Shown: in pieces, positions 27,432 through 36,305 of the stretch | Numbering within the stretch: the stretch's first letter is position 1 | Layout: every line of letters begins with the position of its first letter | Assembly (NCBI GenBank): GCA_944325065.1 | Contig: CALUYS010000010.1 | Span: 1 to 62,784 of the forward strand | Length of the DNA: 62,784 nucleotides | Reading direction: 5' to 3' | DNA from: Candidatus Gastranaerophilales bacterium | Lineage (GTDB): Bacteria > Cyanobacteriota > Vampirovibrionia > Gastranaerophilales > Gastranaerophilaceae | Translations under genes and position numbers: made by a program | The notes under the pieces: model-generated | Databases searched by the model: none | Told to the model about the DNA's origin: nothing | What the model saw: the letters and a program-made list of their open reading frames with translations, nothing else

Positions 27432-27905
27432 ATGAAGAAAATAATATCATTATTATTAACCTTAATATTTGTATTTAGTTTGTTTATTTTGGATAAACCA
27501 GTTGAAGCAGCGAAAAAAAAATCAAAAAAAATTACTAAAGGTATGACATCTGAGGAATTTGAAAAAATCAACCAAACAATAGACTATTTGACAAAAAAAG
27601 TTTATGCAAAATCTTTATTTTCACCACAAGAAAATGAAGAAATGATAGGAATAAAAATAAAACTTGATAATGAACTTTTGATCACACAAGAACCGAGTTT
27701 ATCACAATTGTATTATAAAGTAGGTAATTTATATAAATTACGTGGTTTAAAATCTCAAGCTATTGATTGCTATCAAGTTATTCTTGAGAATTTTATTGAT
27801 ACACCTTTTGCAATAAAATCGCAACGTGAACTTGATAATATGGGTGTGAAAATTCAACTACCCTCTGAAAATGTTACAAATGAAGAGAATGAGGAAGAAG
27901 AATAA
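27432..27905 (+). CDS. Exported TPR-like lysine-rich protein
   Basis: A signal peptide is cleaved after about residue 26 (DKPVEAA). A basic stretch KKKSKKITKG follows, then helical repeats with one TPR-like unit (QLYYKVGNLYKLRGLKSQAIDCYQ, positions about 95-118) and an acidic tail of Glu and Asn. It precedes the prepilin-S74 gene by 56 bp on the same strand, so the two may be co-transcribed. Function unknown. Confidence 0.7.
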   Translation: MKKIISLLLTLIFVFSLFILDKPVEAAKKKSKKITKGMTSEEFEKINQTIDYLTKKVYAKSLFSPQENEEMIGIKIKLDNELLITQEPSLSQLYYKVGNLYKLRGLKSQAIDCYQVILENFIDTPFAIKSQRELDNMGVKIQLPSENVTNEENEEEE

Positions 27906-27961
27906 ACAAATAAACACTATTTAATATGTAAAACAGAAAAAAATGAGGAAGTATATAAAAA

Positions 27962-29272
27962 ATGAAAAGAATAATATTAAAAAATTATAATGCTTTTTCT
28001 TTAGCTGAAGTTATGATTGCTTTGGTTATAGTTGCTATATTAATGGCAGCATCTGCTCCTTTAGTTAATAGAAGAGCTAGCCTTGATAATAATTTTCAAT
28101 GCTTCTGGCATAGCGTTGATAATGGTATTTATTATGGCAAAACAGGTGCACAACAAGTTGGTATTGGCATTGAATTGCCTAATGAATATGGGGCATTATT
28201 CTTAAATACAAAAGATGATAAACCTCAAATTACATTTTACTCAAATGGAACAAAAACAGGTATTTTGGGTATAACTAATGCTATAACTATTGGGAATGTT
28301 ACTGGAGCTGTTGGTGATAATTCTGTGGTTATAGGAAATATTGTTGATTCTATTGGTGAAAACACTTTTATATTAGGTAATAGTGCCAGTACTCCATTAT
28401 TATTCGGACAATTTGATGAAACTAATTTAACTTCACAAATATTGAAAGTCAATGGGAAATTACAGGTTGGATATAATAATAGCGGTATAACTGATAGTCC
28501 TTATTCTTTGTATGTCGATAATGGTGGGATATTTAGTGATGGAAATATTACTGGTGGAACAATATATGGAAATAGCTTAAACATTAAAAATGGAGATACT
28601 TCAACGATAACCTTAAGTAATAATGGGAATATCACAGGAACTGGGTTAACTATAAGCGGTAATATTACTGGTGGAACAATTTCAGGAACTGAACTAAATG
28701 TAGGCACAGGTAATATTACTGGTGGAACAATAAGCGGAACTTATTTAAGTATAGATGGAAATATTTCTGGGACTAACTTGAAAATTAGTGAAACTATTGA
28801 TGCCACAGATTTAGGAGAGAGTTTAACACAAGTTATTAATCGTATGATTACTAGTCAAGCATCTGATGAAAAACTAAAAAACGATATTACTGATACTCAT
28901 TTAGGGCTTGATATTGTTCGTAAAATAGAAGTTAAACAATACAAATTTAAAGATCCTGACAAATATGGTGGTGGATTACGATATGGTGTCATTGCTCAAG
29001 AAATACAAAAAATATTGCCAAATGTTGTTAATCAAAATAATGAAGGGTTCCTCACAATCCGAACTAATGACATTTTCTTTATTGCAATAAATGCAATTAA
29101 AGAACTTGATATGGAATTACAAAGCTTAAAACAATTAATTGAAAATAAAAATACAGATAAACTTAAAACAGAAAATAGTGAACTTAAAAACGAGATAAAC
29201 CTTTTAAAAGAACAAAACCAAAAACTTGAAAAACGACTTTTAAAAATTGAAAAACAATTGAAATTAGATTGA
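27962..29272 (+). CDS. Type IV prepilin-like protein fused to a peptidase S74 chaperone domain
   Basis: The N-terminus is a class III signal: NAFSLAEVMIALV with cleavage expected before Phe, Glu at +5 and a hydrophobic helix to about residue 34. The -1 residue is Ala rather than Gly. The middle (about 60-290) has repeats of the type GNITGGTISG, as in trimeric beta-helical fibres. Near 300 starts the S74 intramolecular chaperone domain known from phage tail spikes, with SDEKLKNDI holding the Ser and Lys of its autocleavage site, then KYGGGLRYGVIAQEIQKILP. The last 50 residues are a coiled coil. This predicts a pilin-anchored trimeric fibre that releases its own chaperone after folding. GAGG lies 11 bp before the ATG. 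Confidence 0.85.
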   Translation: MKRIILKNYNAFSLAEVMIALVIVAILMAASAPLVNRRASLDNNFQCFWHSVDNGIYYGKTGAQQVGIGIELPNEYGALFLNTKDDKPQITFYSNGTKTGILGITNAITIGNVTGAVGDNSVVIGNIVDSIGENTFILGNSASTPLLFGQFDETNLTSQILKVNGKLQVGYNNSGITDSPYSLYVDNGGIFSDGNITGGTIYGNSLNIKNGDTSTITLSNNGNITGTGLTISGNITGGTISGTELNVGTGNITGGTISGTYLSIDGNISGTNLKISETIDATDLGESLTQVINRMITSQASDEKLKNDITDTHLGLDIVRKIEVKQYKFKDPDKYGGGLRYGVIAQEIQKILPNVVNQNNEGFLTIRTNDIFFIAINAIKELDMELQSLKQLIENKNTDKLKTENSELKNEINLLKEQNQKLEKRLLKIEKQLKLD

Positions 29273-29348
29273 TAATTAATAAAGACTGGTTTTTAAGATT
29301 TAATTTTTAGTTTTTTAAAATAAGTTTATATAAAAATATCAAAAAAGA

Positions 29349-30053
29349 TTAATATTCAGTTAAATCACGTTTTTGGAGGTATTCACGTATATGGTTTAAA
29401 GAAAATTGAACAATACGTGTAATTCTGGAAGATGATAAGCCCATAGCTTTAGCTATTTCTTTTACCTGCATACTACGATAGAAGCGGTATTCAACAACAG
29501 TTCTTTCTTTTTGAGGCAATATTGAAATAGCTTCACGTATAAGTCTTGATAATTCGGATAATTCAGCCAATTCATCAGGCATTGCACCTTTATCCTTTAC
29601 AAAATCAAAAGGTGAGTCATTATCAGACGATGCAGCCGCAATACTATCTATTGATAAGATAGTTTCATAAACAGCTTCACGGACTTTACTAGGCGATACA
29701 TTTATACCATTTTCAATATTTGATTCATTATGACTTTCAAGGTTTAAATCATAAATATCGTCACCATCGCTATTTTTTTTTGTATGTTTAAGAGAATACC
29801 ATTTGTAACGATTCCTCAATTCGTTACGAATAGCCCACCTTACAGCTGTTGCTATATAAGAATTATTATATTTTTCCATTTGCTGTTCGGTTTTATCTTT
29901 AAACAAAGTCTGTAATGCAATAATTCCAATACTCATAAGCTCCTCACAATCAACCATATGATTTGGTATCCGACGATACTCAACACGAGCAACCTTTTCA
30001 ACAATATCAATATAATTTTTGGAATCAAATTGCATATTTATATATAAACTCAA
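29349..30053 (-). CDS. FliA-like sigma factor at the end of the flagellar operon
   Basis: Sigma region 2 (VRWAIRNELRNRYKWYS) and region 4 (LPQKERTVVEYRFYRSMQVKEIAKAMGLSSSR is the span, ending in an HTH) are clear; region 3 is reduced. It is last in motA-motB-fliL-fliM-fliN-flhB-sigma, the place expected for sigma-28 (FliA), which transcribes flagellin. The TTG start overlaps the flhB stop by 4 bp; an ATG at 30035 is an equally possible start. The paralogue at 10441 is closely similar, so which of the two reads late flagellar promoters cannot be decided from sequence. Confidence 0.82.
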   Translation of the reverse strand: MSLYINMQFDSKNYIDIVEKVARVEYRRIPNHMVDCEELMSIGIIALQTLFKDKTEQQMEKYNNSYIATAVRWAIRNELRNRYKWYSLKHTKKNSDGDDIYDLNLESHNESNIENGINVSPSKVREAVYETILSIDSIAAASSDNDSPFDFVKDKGAMPDELAELSELSRLIREAISILPQKERTVVEYRFYRSMQVKEIAKAMGLSSSRITRIVQFSLNHIREYLQKRDLTEY

Positions 30054-31159
30054 TTATTCTTAATTTCTTTATCAATCTTCTTATTTATAATATTACCTAA
30101 TTTTTTATCTTTATGCAAGTTATAAACAAATAAAAGTATTTCAGCCACAGCTTTATATAACTCCGGAGGAATAACTTGATTTATCTCAACCATACGAAAT
30201 AAAGCCCTTGCTACAGGTGGATTTTCGATTATTGGTACGTTATACTCTTTTGCTATTTCTATTATTTTTTTAGCGATAAGTTCACTACCTTTTGCCATAA
30301 GCATAGGAGAAGGCATTTTATCAGGGTCATATTTTAAAGCACAGGCAATATGAATAGGATTTGTTACAACAAAATCACATTCTTTAACCGAATCCATAGC
30401 ACCCTGCTGCAACAACTGCTGACGTCTTTGACGGAGTGCACTTTTCATATGCGGATCACCTTCTGAGTTTTTATATTCGTCTTTTACCTCTTTAAAAGAC
30501 ATCTTTTGATCTTTCAAAAATTTCCATTTCGTAACTCCATAATCAGCAGCTGCTATTATAAAAAAAGCTATCATTGACTTTGTTATAAAATCCATCATTA
30601 AACTGCCCCATTCTATCATCACTGCAAAATTATTATCTATTGCCGCAAGAGATAATATCATAGGCAAATGTGCTTTATAAACAACAAATCCAATAAAACC
30701 AAGTAAGCCTACTTTAATTATATTTTTAAAAAGATCAAAAAAAGTTTTCATAGACATTAGATTCTTAAAATATTTTGTTGGATTTAATTTATCTAATTTT
30801 GGAGATAAAGGTGCCATAGTTACTAAAGGACCAACTTGAATTAAATCACCCAATATTGCCAAACACCAAGCCATAAACAATATTGGACCTATTATTAATA
30901 CTGTTGGCAATATTGTTATAAAAAATAAGTAAGGTAAACCTATAATATCCAAGTGCTGATTAGGTATTTGTTCATAAACAAGAACAAATAGTCTTGTTAT
31001 TTGATCCCATATAAATGGTGACAGTTTTGATATTACTGTACACATAACAAGCAAAAATAATGCAGTTGAAAAATCTTTTGATTTTACAACTTGTCCCTGT
31101 TCCCTTGCTTTTCTAAGTTTTTGCTCACTTGCTTCAAATTGTTTATCTTCATCACCCAT
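30050..31159 (-). CDS. flhB: Flagellar export gate protein FlhB
   Basis: FlhB switches the type III export apparatus from rod/hook to filament substrates. It has four membrane segments (near 30-50, 75-105, 145-165 and 185-207) and the cytoplasmic domain with the self-cleavage site NPIH at 267-270; most FlhB have NPTH, where cleavage falls between Asn and Pro. KYDPDKMPSPMLMAKG and the C-terminal VARALF region follow. At 369 aa the length is normal. Confidence 0.95.
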   Translation of the reverse strand: MGDEDKQFEASEQKLRKAREQGQVVKSKDFSTALFLLVMCTVISKLSPFIWDQITRLFVLVYEQIPNQHLDIIGLPYLFFITILPTVLIIGPILFMAWCLAILGDLIQVGPLVTMAPLSPKLDKLNPTKYFKNLMSMKTFFDLFKNIIKVGLLGFIGFVVYKAHLPMILSLAAIDNNFAVMIEWGSLMMDFITKSMIAFFIIAAADYGVTKWKFLKDQKMSFKEVKDEYKNSEGDPHMKSALRQRRQQLLQQGAMDSVKECDFVVTNPIHIACALKYDPDKMPSPMLMAKGSELIAKKIIEIAKEYNVPIIENPPVARALFRMVEINQVIPPELYKAVAEILLFVYNLHKDKKLGNIINKKIDKEIKNN

Positions 31160-31252
31160 GTTTTAATTATAACACTAACTATAATCAACATCCAACAACA
31201 AGTCATTTTGATATCTGAAGGCTTATTTAAAGATTTTAATACTTTTACTTTT

Positions 31253-31741
31253 TTATATATTTTTAATGCGTTCTTCAGGTTCCGTAATTGATGTAATACG
31301 CAAACCAAAATTATCTTCAATAACAACGACCTCACCGTGTGCTACAAGCTTACCATTGGCATATAATTCAACCGGTTCACCAGCTACTTTATCAAGCTCA
31401 ATAATTGAACCACGAGTAAGTTCTAAAACTTTTTTTATTGGCAATTCACAACGACCCAACTCAACAGCTAATTGAAGTTTTATATCAAGAAGAAGGTCTA
31501 AATTTTTATTCGGCTCTCCATATGTTTGCTCATTACTATCAAATGACGAAAATTTTACAGGTTGAATTGTAACAGGTTCCTCATCATCACATTGCTCATT
31601 GATTATATAATTTTCTTGATCAATTGCTTTTTGTTCATTGACTTTTGTGTTTTCAATTGATGACTCTTCTTCTATATTTTCAGTAAGTACTTCCTTTTCA
31701 TTACTTTCATCAATATTTTTAATTTCATTTTCGTCAAACAT
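31253..31741 (-). CDS. fliN: Flagellar motor switch protein FliN
   Basis: The C-terminal SpoA domain (about 80-162) reads LLLDIKLQLAVELGRCEL and GEPVELYANGKLVAHGEVV, diagnostic of FliN in the C-ring. The first 75 residues are acidic and low in complexity, longer than in E. coli. The gene is 43 bp after fliM. Confidence 0.95.
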   Translation of the reverse strand: MFDENEIKNIDESNEKEVLTENIEEESSIENTKVNEQKAIDQENYIINEQCDDEEPVTIQPVKFSSFDSNEQTYGEPNKNLDLLLDIKLQLAVELGRCELPIKKVLELTRGSIIELDKVAGEPVELYANGKLVAHGEVVVIEDNFGLRITSITEPEERIKNI

Positions 31742-31784
31742 AAATATTTGCCTTTCAATATTTGTTTCATTATATAATATATTT

Positions 31785-32795
31785 TTATAAATAAGCTTTT
31801 AAAATGTCAACAACTTCATTATATCGTTCATTTATTTTAACACAAACTTTGTCTTTTAAAGTACCAGGACAAGCGAAGAATTTTTTTTCTCCATTAATTT
31901 TAACTATTAAATCATCTGTTATTTTATTATCAAGTCGAATAACATCACCAACTTTTAAATCTAAAAAATCTTGAGCTGTTATATCAGTTGTACCAAATAA
32001 AACAGAAATATGAATATTTGAAGTATTAAGTTTTTCAATCATTTTCTGTCTTTCTTCAGTTGTGGCAACAATACCTTTTGTGTGAAAAATTCGTTGCGTT
32101 GATAGATGACCCAAAATATTTTCCAAAACAGGATATGGATAACACAAACTCATTAATCCAAAATATTTCGACGCTATTTGTATTTCAAACGTAATTAAAG
32201 CAACAATTTCACCAGGTGATGCAACCTGAACATTTTGATAATTAGTAGCTAAAGCATCAACCGTTCCCTTAACTGGAACAACATGTGCCCAAGAAGTTTC
32301 AAGCGTGTTAACTGTTCTTTTAATAAACTGTTTTGCAAGTGACTCTTCAATATCTGTCATTTCATGACTCATATCCGCACAAATTCCCACCCCACCAAGC
32401 ATTCTATCAACAATACTTGATAATATTTCAAAATTTATTCCCAATAACACCTGATTTGGTAAAGGAGTCAATTCAAGTAAACCAATAGCTATAGATTCAG
32501 GCATTGAATGTGTAAACTCGTCATATGTCAACTGATCAACTGATACTACATCTATTTCAATGGGTAAACTTAAGTATGCTGTCAAATTCATTTCAAGCTG
32601 ACGTGCAAACTCCCTATGAATATCCTGTAAACCACGTAAATGTTCTTTTGAAAACTTATCCGGCCGACGAAAGTTGTATAATTTATAACCTTTTTTATAC
32701 TCCTCACTTGCATCAATTTCATTATCGGAACTTTTATATAAGAACTCTTCTTTTTTATCATTATTATAATTATTGTTTGTTTTACTTTTATTCAT
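31785..32795 (-). CDS. fliM: Flagellar motor switch protein FliM
   Basis: The middle domain has GIGLLELTPLPNQVLLG-like sequence and LGGVGICADMSHEMTDIEE, and the C-terminus is a SpoA domain (DITAQDFLDLKVGDVIRLDN). FliM forms the C-ring rotor and normally binds CheY-P through an N-terminal LSQxEIDALL peptide; here the N-terminus (NKSKTNNNYNNDKKEEF) lacks that motif, though DNEIDASEE at about 24-32 is a faint match. It is 336 aa long. Confidence 0.95.
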   Translation of the reverse strand: MNKSKTNNNYNNDKKEEFLYKSSDNEIDASEEYKKGYKLYNFRRPDKFSKEHLRGLQDIHREFARQLEMNLTAYLSLPIEIDVVSVDQLTYDEFTHSMPESIAIGLLELTPLPNQVLLGINFEILSSIVDRMLGGVGICADMSHEMTDIEESLAKQFIKRTVNTLETSWAHVVPVKGTVDALATNYQNVQVASPGEIVALITFEIQIASKYFGLMSLCYPYPVLENILGHLSTQRIFHTKGIVATTEERQKMIEKLNTSNIHISVLFGTTDITAQDFLDLKVGDVIRLDNKITDDLIVKINGEKKFFACPGTLKDKVCVKINERYNEVVDILKAYL

Positions 32796-32814
32796 TATAT
32801 TTAACTTAACTTTA

Positions 32815-33432
32815 TTATTGTATTATAAATTGACAAAAACTTACACGTATAACTTCACGTTCTCCGCCCATAATAGCATCAACACTTTGAGCAATTTGTT
32901 CTTTTACGACTTCTTTGCCAGCAACTGATGAAAGTTCATCTGTTGTTTTATTTGACAATGTGATAATTATAGCATCACGTATAGCTGCTTTATATTGATC
33001 AAGACTTTTTTCAATAGCTGAGTTTGGATCTGCTGATGATTCACCACCATGACCACTATGACCACCGCTTTTTTTTGATTCTTTTTCACCTGCTGTTTCT
33101 TCTTCTGTTTTTGTTAGCTCAATTGATACTTCTGCTTTTAAATAATGCCGTTGAGAAGAATCAGCTAAATTTACCGTAAATTCACCTAAATTATATACAA
33201 AACCTTTTTGAACAGCATCCTCGTCTTCAACAACAACTTCTTCAACAGGAGCTAATTTTGATGTTAGAAGATTGTTTTGTATATAATAATTCGCAAATAT
33301 AAATACCAAACAAACAACCATTGTAGTAATTACATTTATTAGTACTATTTGCATGTTACTTGTTTGTTTTGGACTTTCTATTGGTCTATCTATTTTTGGT
33401 TTTATATCCCTTGGTTGATTGGGTTTTGTCAT
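32815..33432 (-). CDS. fliL: Flagellar basal body protein FliL
   Basis: One membrane helix lies near residues 30-52. The periplasmic FliL domain begins at GFVYNLGEFTVNLAD and ends with REVIRVSFCQFIIQ, and a Gly/His/Ser insert (GGHSGHGGESS) interrupts it. FliL surrounds the stator units. The gene is 2 bp downstream of motB and 19 bp upstream of fliM. Confidence 0.93.
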   Translation of the reverse strand: MTKPNQPRDIKPKIDRPIESPKQTSNMQIVLINVITTMVVCLVFIFANYYIQNNLLTSKLAPVEEVVVEDEDAVQKGFVYNLGEFTVNLADSSQRHYLKAEVSIELTKTEEETAGEKESKKSGGHSGHGGESSADPNSAIEKSLDQYKAAIRDAIIITLSNKTTDELSSVAGKEVVKEQIAQSVDAIMGGEREVIRVSFCQFIIQ

Positions 33433-33434
33433 TA

Positions 33435-34139
33435 TTAATTAACCTCTTTTTTTATTTTATTCTCTAATATAATTATATCAACTCTTCTATTTTTTTCACG
33501 ACCTTTATTTGTTGTATTATCATATATTGGTGCATATTCTCCATAACCTACAGCTGATAATCGTTTGGGTGACAGTTTATAATTTTCAGTTAAGTATTTT
33601 ATAATGTTTATAGCTCTTGCACTTGATAATTCCCAATTTGTTGCATATATTGAGTTTTTTATAGGAATGGAATCAGTATGTCCCTCAATTATAACGGGAT
33701 TATCTATTGTAGTCAAAAAATTTGCTATGTTCGAAATAGTACTTATAGAATTTTCTTTTATATCTGCACTTCCACTATCAAAAAGTAAGGTATCTTTTAA
33801 CCTTAATGTAATTCCTTTTTCGTTTTCTATAACCTCTATTTTATTATCATTTCCTAAGTTAGTTTTGACAAGTTCAAATAATGAATCTTTCACCGTAGCT
33901 TGATTTACTGTATTATCTATATTATTAATATTAGATGTTGATAATTCATTTATTACTTTTTCATTTTTAAACTCTTTTTTTATAGACTCCTTAAAGTCTT
34001 TTATTTTTATATTATCATTATTGCTTAAAGCAAATAAGAATACAAACAAAGCAAGCAATATGGTTGTAAAATCAGCATATGACACCACCCATCTATTTAT
34101 ATAATCTTTTGAATTTTCAAAATATTTTGTTTTTTTCAT
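33435..34139 (-). CDS. motB: Flagellar stator protein MotB
   Basis: The single membrane helix carries YADFTTILLAL with the proton-accepting Asp; the OmpA-like domain (about 120-230) binds peptidoglycan (EGHTDSIPI, LSSARAINI, NKGREKNRRVDI). I use the ATG at 34139, which has AAGGA upstream. A longer frame would begin inside the repeat element before it and is unlikely. It is 234 aa long. It is separated from motA by 474 bp that hold repeat elements. Confidence 0.95.
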   Translation of the reverse strand: MKKTKYFENSKDYINRWVVSYADFTTILLALFVFLFALSNNDNIKIKDFKESIKKEFKNEKVINELSTSNINNIDNTVNQATVKDSLFELVKTNLGNDNKIEVIENEKGITLRLKDTLLFDSGSADIKENSISTISNIANFLTTIDNPVIIEGHTDSIPIKNSIYATNWELSSARAINIIKYLTENYKLSPKRLSAVGYGEYAPIYDNTTNKGREKNRRVDIIILENKIKKEVN

Positions 34140-34150
34140 CCTTTTTCCTT

Positions 34151-34213
34151 TTTTATATAAAGGGCTACCGCCAATCAATCTTTGTATTCATCCACAAACG
34201 TGGTTTGACTTTT
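34151..34213 (-). repeat. Short two-hairpin intercistronic repeat, copy 1
   Basis: In the gene direction: AAACCACGTTTGTGG (stem CCAC/GTGG, loop GTTT), a linker, then GGCGGTAGCCC (stem GGC/GCC) and TTATATAAA, ending about 12 bp before the motB ATG. It is homologous to 52641-52706 before atpE, and the second hairpin is repeated at 34552-34599. Confidence 0.75.
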
Positions 34214-34234
34214 AAGTAATAAACCAAAATTTGT

Positions 34235-34514
34235 GCAACCCATATGCAGTAGTGAACAATTATCACTTAACGCAACATTGACCGGCAACCGTCTGTTTGA
34301 ACATAAAGTCCAAGTTAAGACCGCTCAAGTTGAGTTTAGTGAGAATATGAACGCCAAGTGGGTTGCGGTTTTTGTGCAACTTTTTACAACAAAGCGGATT
34401 TACAGACGGGCAAAGTCCTAGGGAACGCAAAACCGGAGCCAACAGCCCGAAGGGCGACAGGCAAAGTGTTTTGAGCGTAAAGTAAATTCCAGACAGTTGC
34501 CCCGTCCGGAGGAC
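34235..34514 (+). repeat. 280-bp GC-richer interspersed repeat, copy 1
   Basis: This stretch runs from GCAACCCATATGCA to GTCCGGAGGAC. The reverse complement of 52737-53016 aligns along its whole length (shared blocks include AAAGCGGATTT, ACCGGAGCC, GGGCGACAGGC, CAGTTGCCC). Here it lies opposite to the flanking mot genes. It is visibly richer in G and C than its surroundings and its six frames do not give a recognisable protein. No terminal inverted repeat is evident. Confidence 0.85.
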
Positions 34515-34551
34515 ATTATATTTAATTTTATTTAAATTTTTATTTTTCATT

Positions 34552-34599
34552 TTTTATATAACGGGCTACCGCCACCCATCCTTTCTTTTTCCTTCACCA
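34552..34599 (-). repeat. Short intercistronic repeat, copy 2 (second hairpin only)
   Basis: In the gene direction it reads GAAAGGATGGGTGGCGGTAG then CCCGTTATATAAAA, the same as the second half of copies 1 and 3. It lies 15 bp after the motA stop, on the other side of the 280-bp element from copy 1. Confidence 0.7.
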
Positions 34600-34613
34600 A
34601 TATAGATTTTTTT

Positions 34614-35360
34614 TTAATTATTTGTATAAGGCAAAAGTTTTTCTTCAATGATAGAGCTATGTTCTTCCATATATATTGAAACTACACCATGAAGAACCAT
34701 TTGTTTAAACATAATCTTATCACGCAATTTTAACTTAAGATTTCCTGCAATAGGTAAGAACAATAAGTTAGCAAACCCAACGCCATATAATGTAGCAACA
34801 AAAGCAATAGCAATACCTGAAGCAAGCATATTCAAATCCTCTACATTTGACATAACTTGTATTAATCCCATTATAGCTCCCACAATCCCAAATGTAGGTG
34901 CATATCCTCCCATTGCCTCAAAAATACGAGAATAAATAAGTTCTCTTTCTTCTTCATAATCTATTTCTGATGATAATATATCATAAAAAGATTGTGGATT
35001 ATTTAAATCAAGAATTAATTGAATAGCTCGACGCAAAAACGGGTTTTGTATTTCGTCTTTTATCTTATTTAAATCAAAAATACCATTTCTTCTAGAATAA
35101 TCAGATAAATACAAAATTTCATTCATTACTAAATTTGTATCAGGCAAAGATGTATTTTTAAACACATCAATTGCCGATTTTATAGCATCAAGCACAAGCT
35201 TTGAACGAAAATTTATAACTGTTGCACATATAGTTCCACCAATCACTATTAAAAATGCATCCAATTGAAACAAAATAGTTATTGACCCAGTTTCCATATA
35301 TTGGACTATAAATATTATTAATAATGCACAAATAATTGATATTAAAGCACTTTTAAACAA
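34614..35360 (-). CDS. motA: Flagellar stator protein MotA
   Basis: MotA/TolQ fold with four membrane segments; GGYAPTFGIVGAIMGLIQVM (near 152-171) is the family block including the channel Pro, and IGGTICATVINF lies in the second helix. The protein is 248 aa, in the range of the short Gram-positive-type MotA. The start is TTG with AAGGGGA upstream. It is the first gene of the flagellar operon here. Confidence 0.95.
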   Translation of the reverse strand: MFKSALISIICALLIIFIVQYMETGSITILFQLDAFLIVIGGTICATVINFRSKLVLDAIKSAIDVFKNTSLPDTNLVMNEILYLSDYSRRNGIFDLNKIKDEIQNPFLRRAIQLILDLNNPQSFYDILSSEIDYEEERELIYSRIFEAMGGYAPTFGIVGAIMGLIQVMSNVEDLNMLASGIAIAFVATLYGVGFANLLFLPIAGNLKLKLRDKIMFKQMVLHGVVSIYMEEHSSIIEEKLLPYTNN

Positions 35361-35890
35361 AACATCCCCTTTGTATCTTACCTATAGTAAAATAATTTAC
35401 ATTATTCATTATTACATTAAATTTTTTTTAAGTCCATAGATTATAAAAAAAAGGCTATTGTAAGTAAAATTACAAATAACTTACAACAACCTACCAAAGT
35501 ATGAAAAGATTATCTAATTCATACATTACAAACTACGGAATAATCTTTATGTAATTATAAGTATTTTATAGATATATATGTAAGTATAATATCATGTATT
35601 AATAAATATATATTAAAATTATAATTATGTCAACAACATACTTATATAAAATTGTATATTTTTACATATAGAGGATAAACTATTACTAAGGGGTTAATGA
35701 TACCATTATACACATCCACCAAAACTATTATTTATAAATATTTATTAATTAAAATATAATGACAACAAATAAATGTACGAGTTAATGTCAGGTATTTATA
35801 CTTATTATATATACGTAATGTCAGGTATTTATTAACATTTGATATTTATATAATTGTTTAACATAAATTAATTATACGCCAAGGTAAAAA
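35361..35890. other. Divergent intergenic region between motA and the AbrB-like gene
   Basis: These 530 bp hold the motA leader on one side and, on the other, two direct repeats at 35783-35832 before the AbrB-like gene. No frame of interest is present. A GGGGTTAATGATACC stretch at about 35691-35705 faintly resembles the direct repeats. Confidence 0.5.
35783..35832 (+). promoter_or_regulatory. Two 17-bp direct repeats, possible operators
   Basis: TAATGTCAGGTATTTAT occurs at 35783-35799 and again at 35816-35832. The 33-bp spacing is about three helical turns, so a protein could bind both on one DNA face. They end 58 bp before the AbrB-like gene. Confidence 0.6.
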
Positions 35891-36214
35891 ATGAAGAAAA
35901 AACTTACAACATCTGGTAGTGGCTGGGAGTTATATCTTGCCAAGCCTATATTAAAACTTATGGGGATTGACCCAAAAGTTTCTCAAGTTTTATTTAAAAT
36001 AGAAAAAAAAGTATTAATAATTAAAGAAATAAAAACTAATGAATGTGAAAATTATGAAAATCTTATGATACGTAAATTTACAAAAAGTGGTAGTGGTTAT
36101 GCTTTATATATTTCAAATACTATCTTAGAACTTCTTAATATAAACCCTTTTGAAGATTATATTGAATATGAATTAGATGATAATATTTTAACTATACGTA
36201 AAACAGAAAATTAA
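35891..36214 (+). CDS. Tandem AbrB-like (SpoVT-AbrB fold) protein
   Basis: The 107 residues are an internal duplication. Residues 2-46 (KKLTTSGSGWELYLAKPILK) and 58-104 (IRKFTKSGSGYALYISNTIL) align, each with a closing strand (VLIIKEI and ILTIRK). This is the swapped-hairpin AbrB/MazE pattern, which normally needs a dimer; here both halves are in one chain, as in some archaeal regulators. It is probably DNA-binding. No toxin gene is adjacent. The direct repeats upstream are candidate autoregulatory sites. Confidence 0.7.
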   Translation: MKKKLTTSGSGWELYLAKPILKLMGIDPKVSQVLFKIEKKVLIIKEIKTNECENYENLMIRKFTKSGSGYALYISNTILELLNINPFEDYIEYELDDNILTIRKTEN

Positions 36215-36239
36215 AACTTTTTTAAATTTCTAAATTCTA

Positions 36240-36268
36240 TTGTCGATATAATTTATAAGTGCTAAAAT
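36240..36268 (+). promoter_or_regulatory. Sigma-70 type promoter for the flippase gene
   Basis: TTGTCG, a 17-bp spacer ending in TGC, and TAAAAT form an extended -10 promoter 37 bp before the chosen start. Confidence 0.6.
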
Positions 36269-36305
36269 ATATAATTAAGAATCAAACAAAAAGGTGTGGT
36301 GTAAA

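Noticed and set aside
34233-34550. Frames of 62 and 95 codons on both strands between motA and motB
   Set aside because: They lie in the 280-bp repeat; the other copies do not keep these frames open, so they are not genes.
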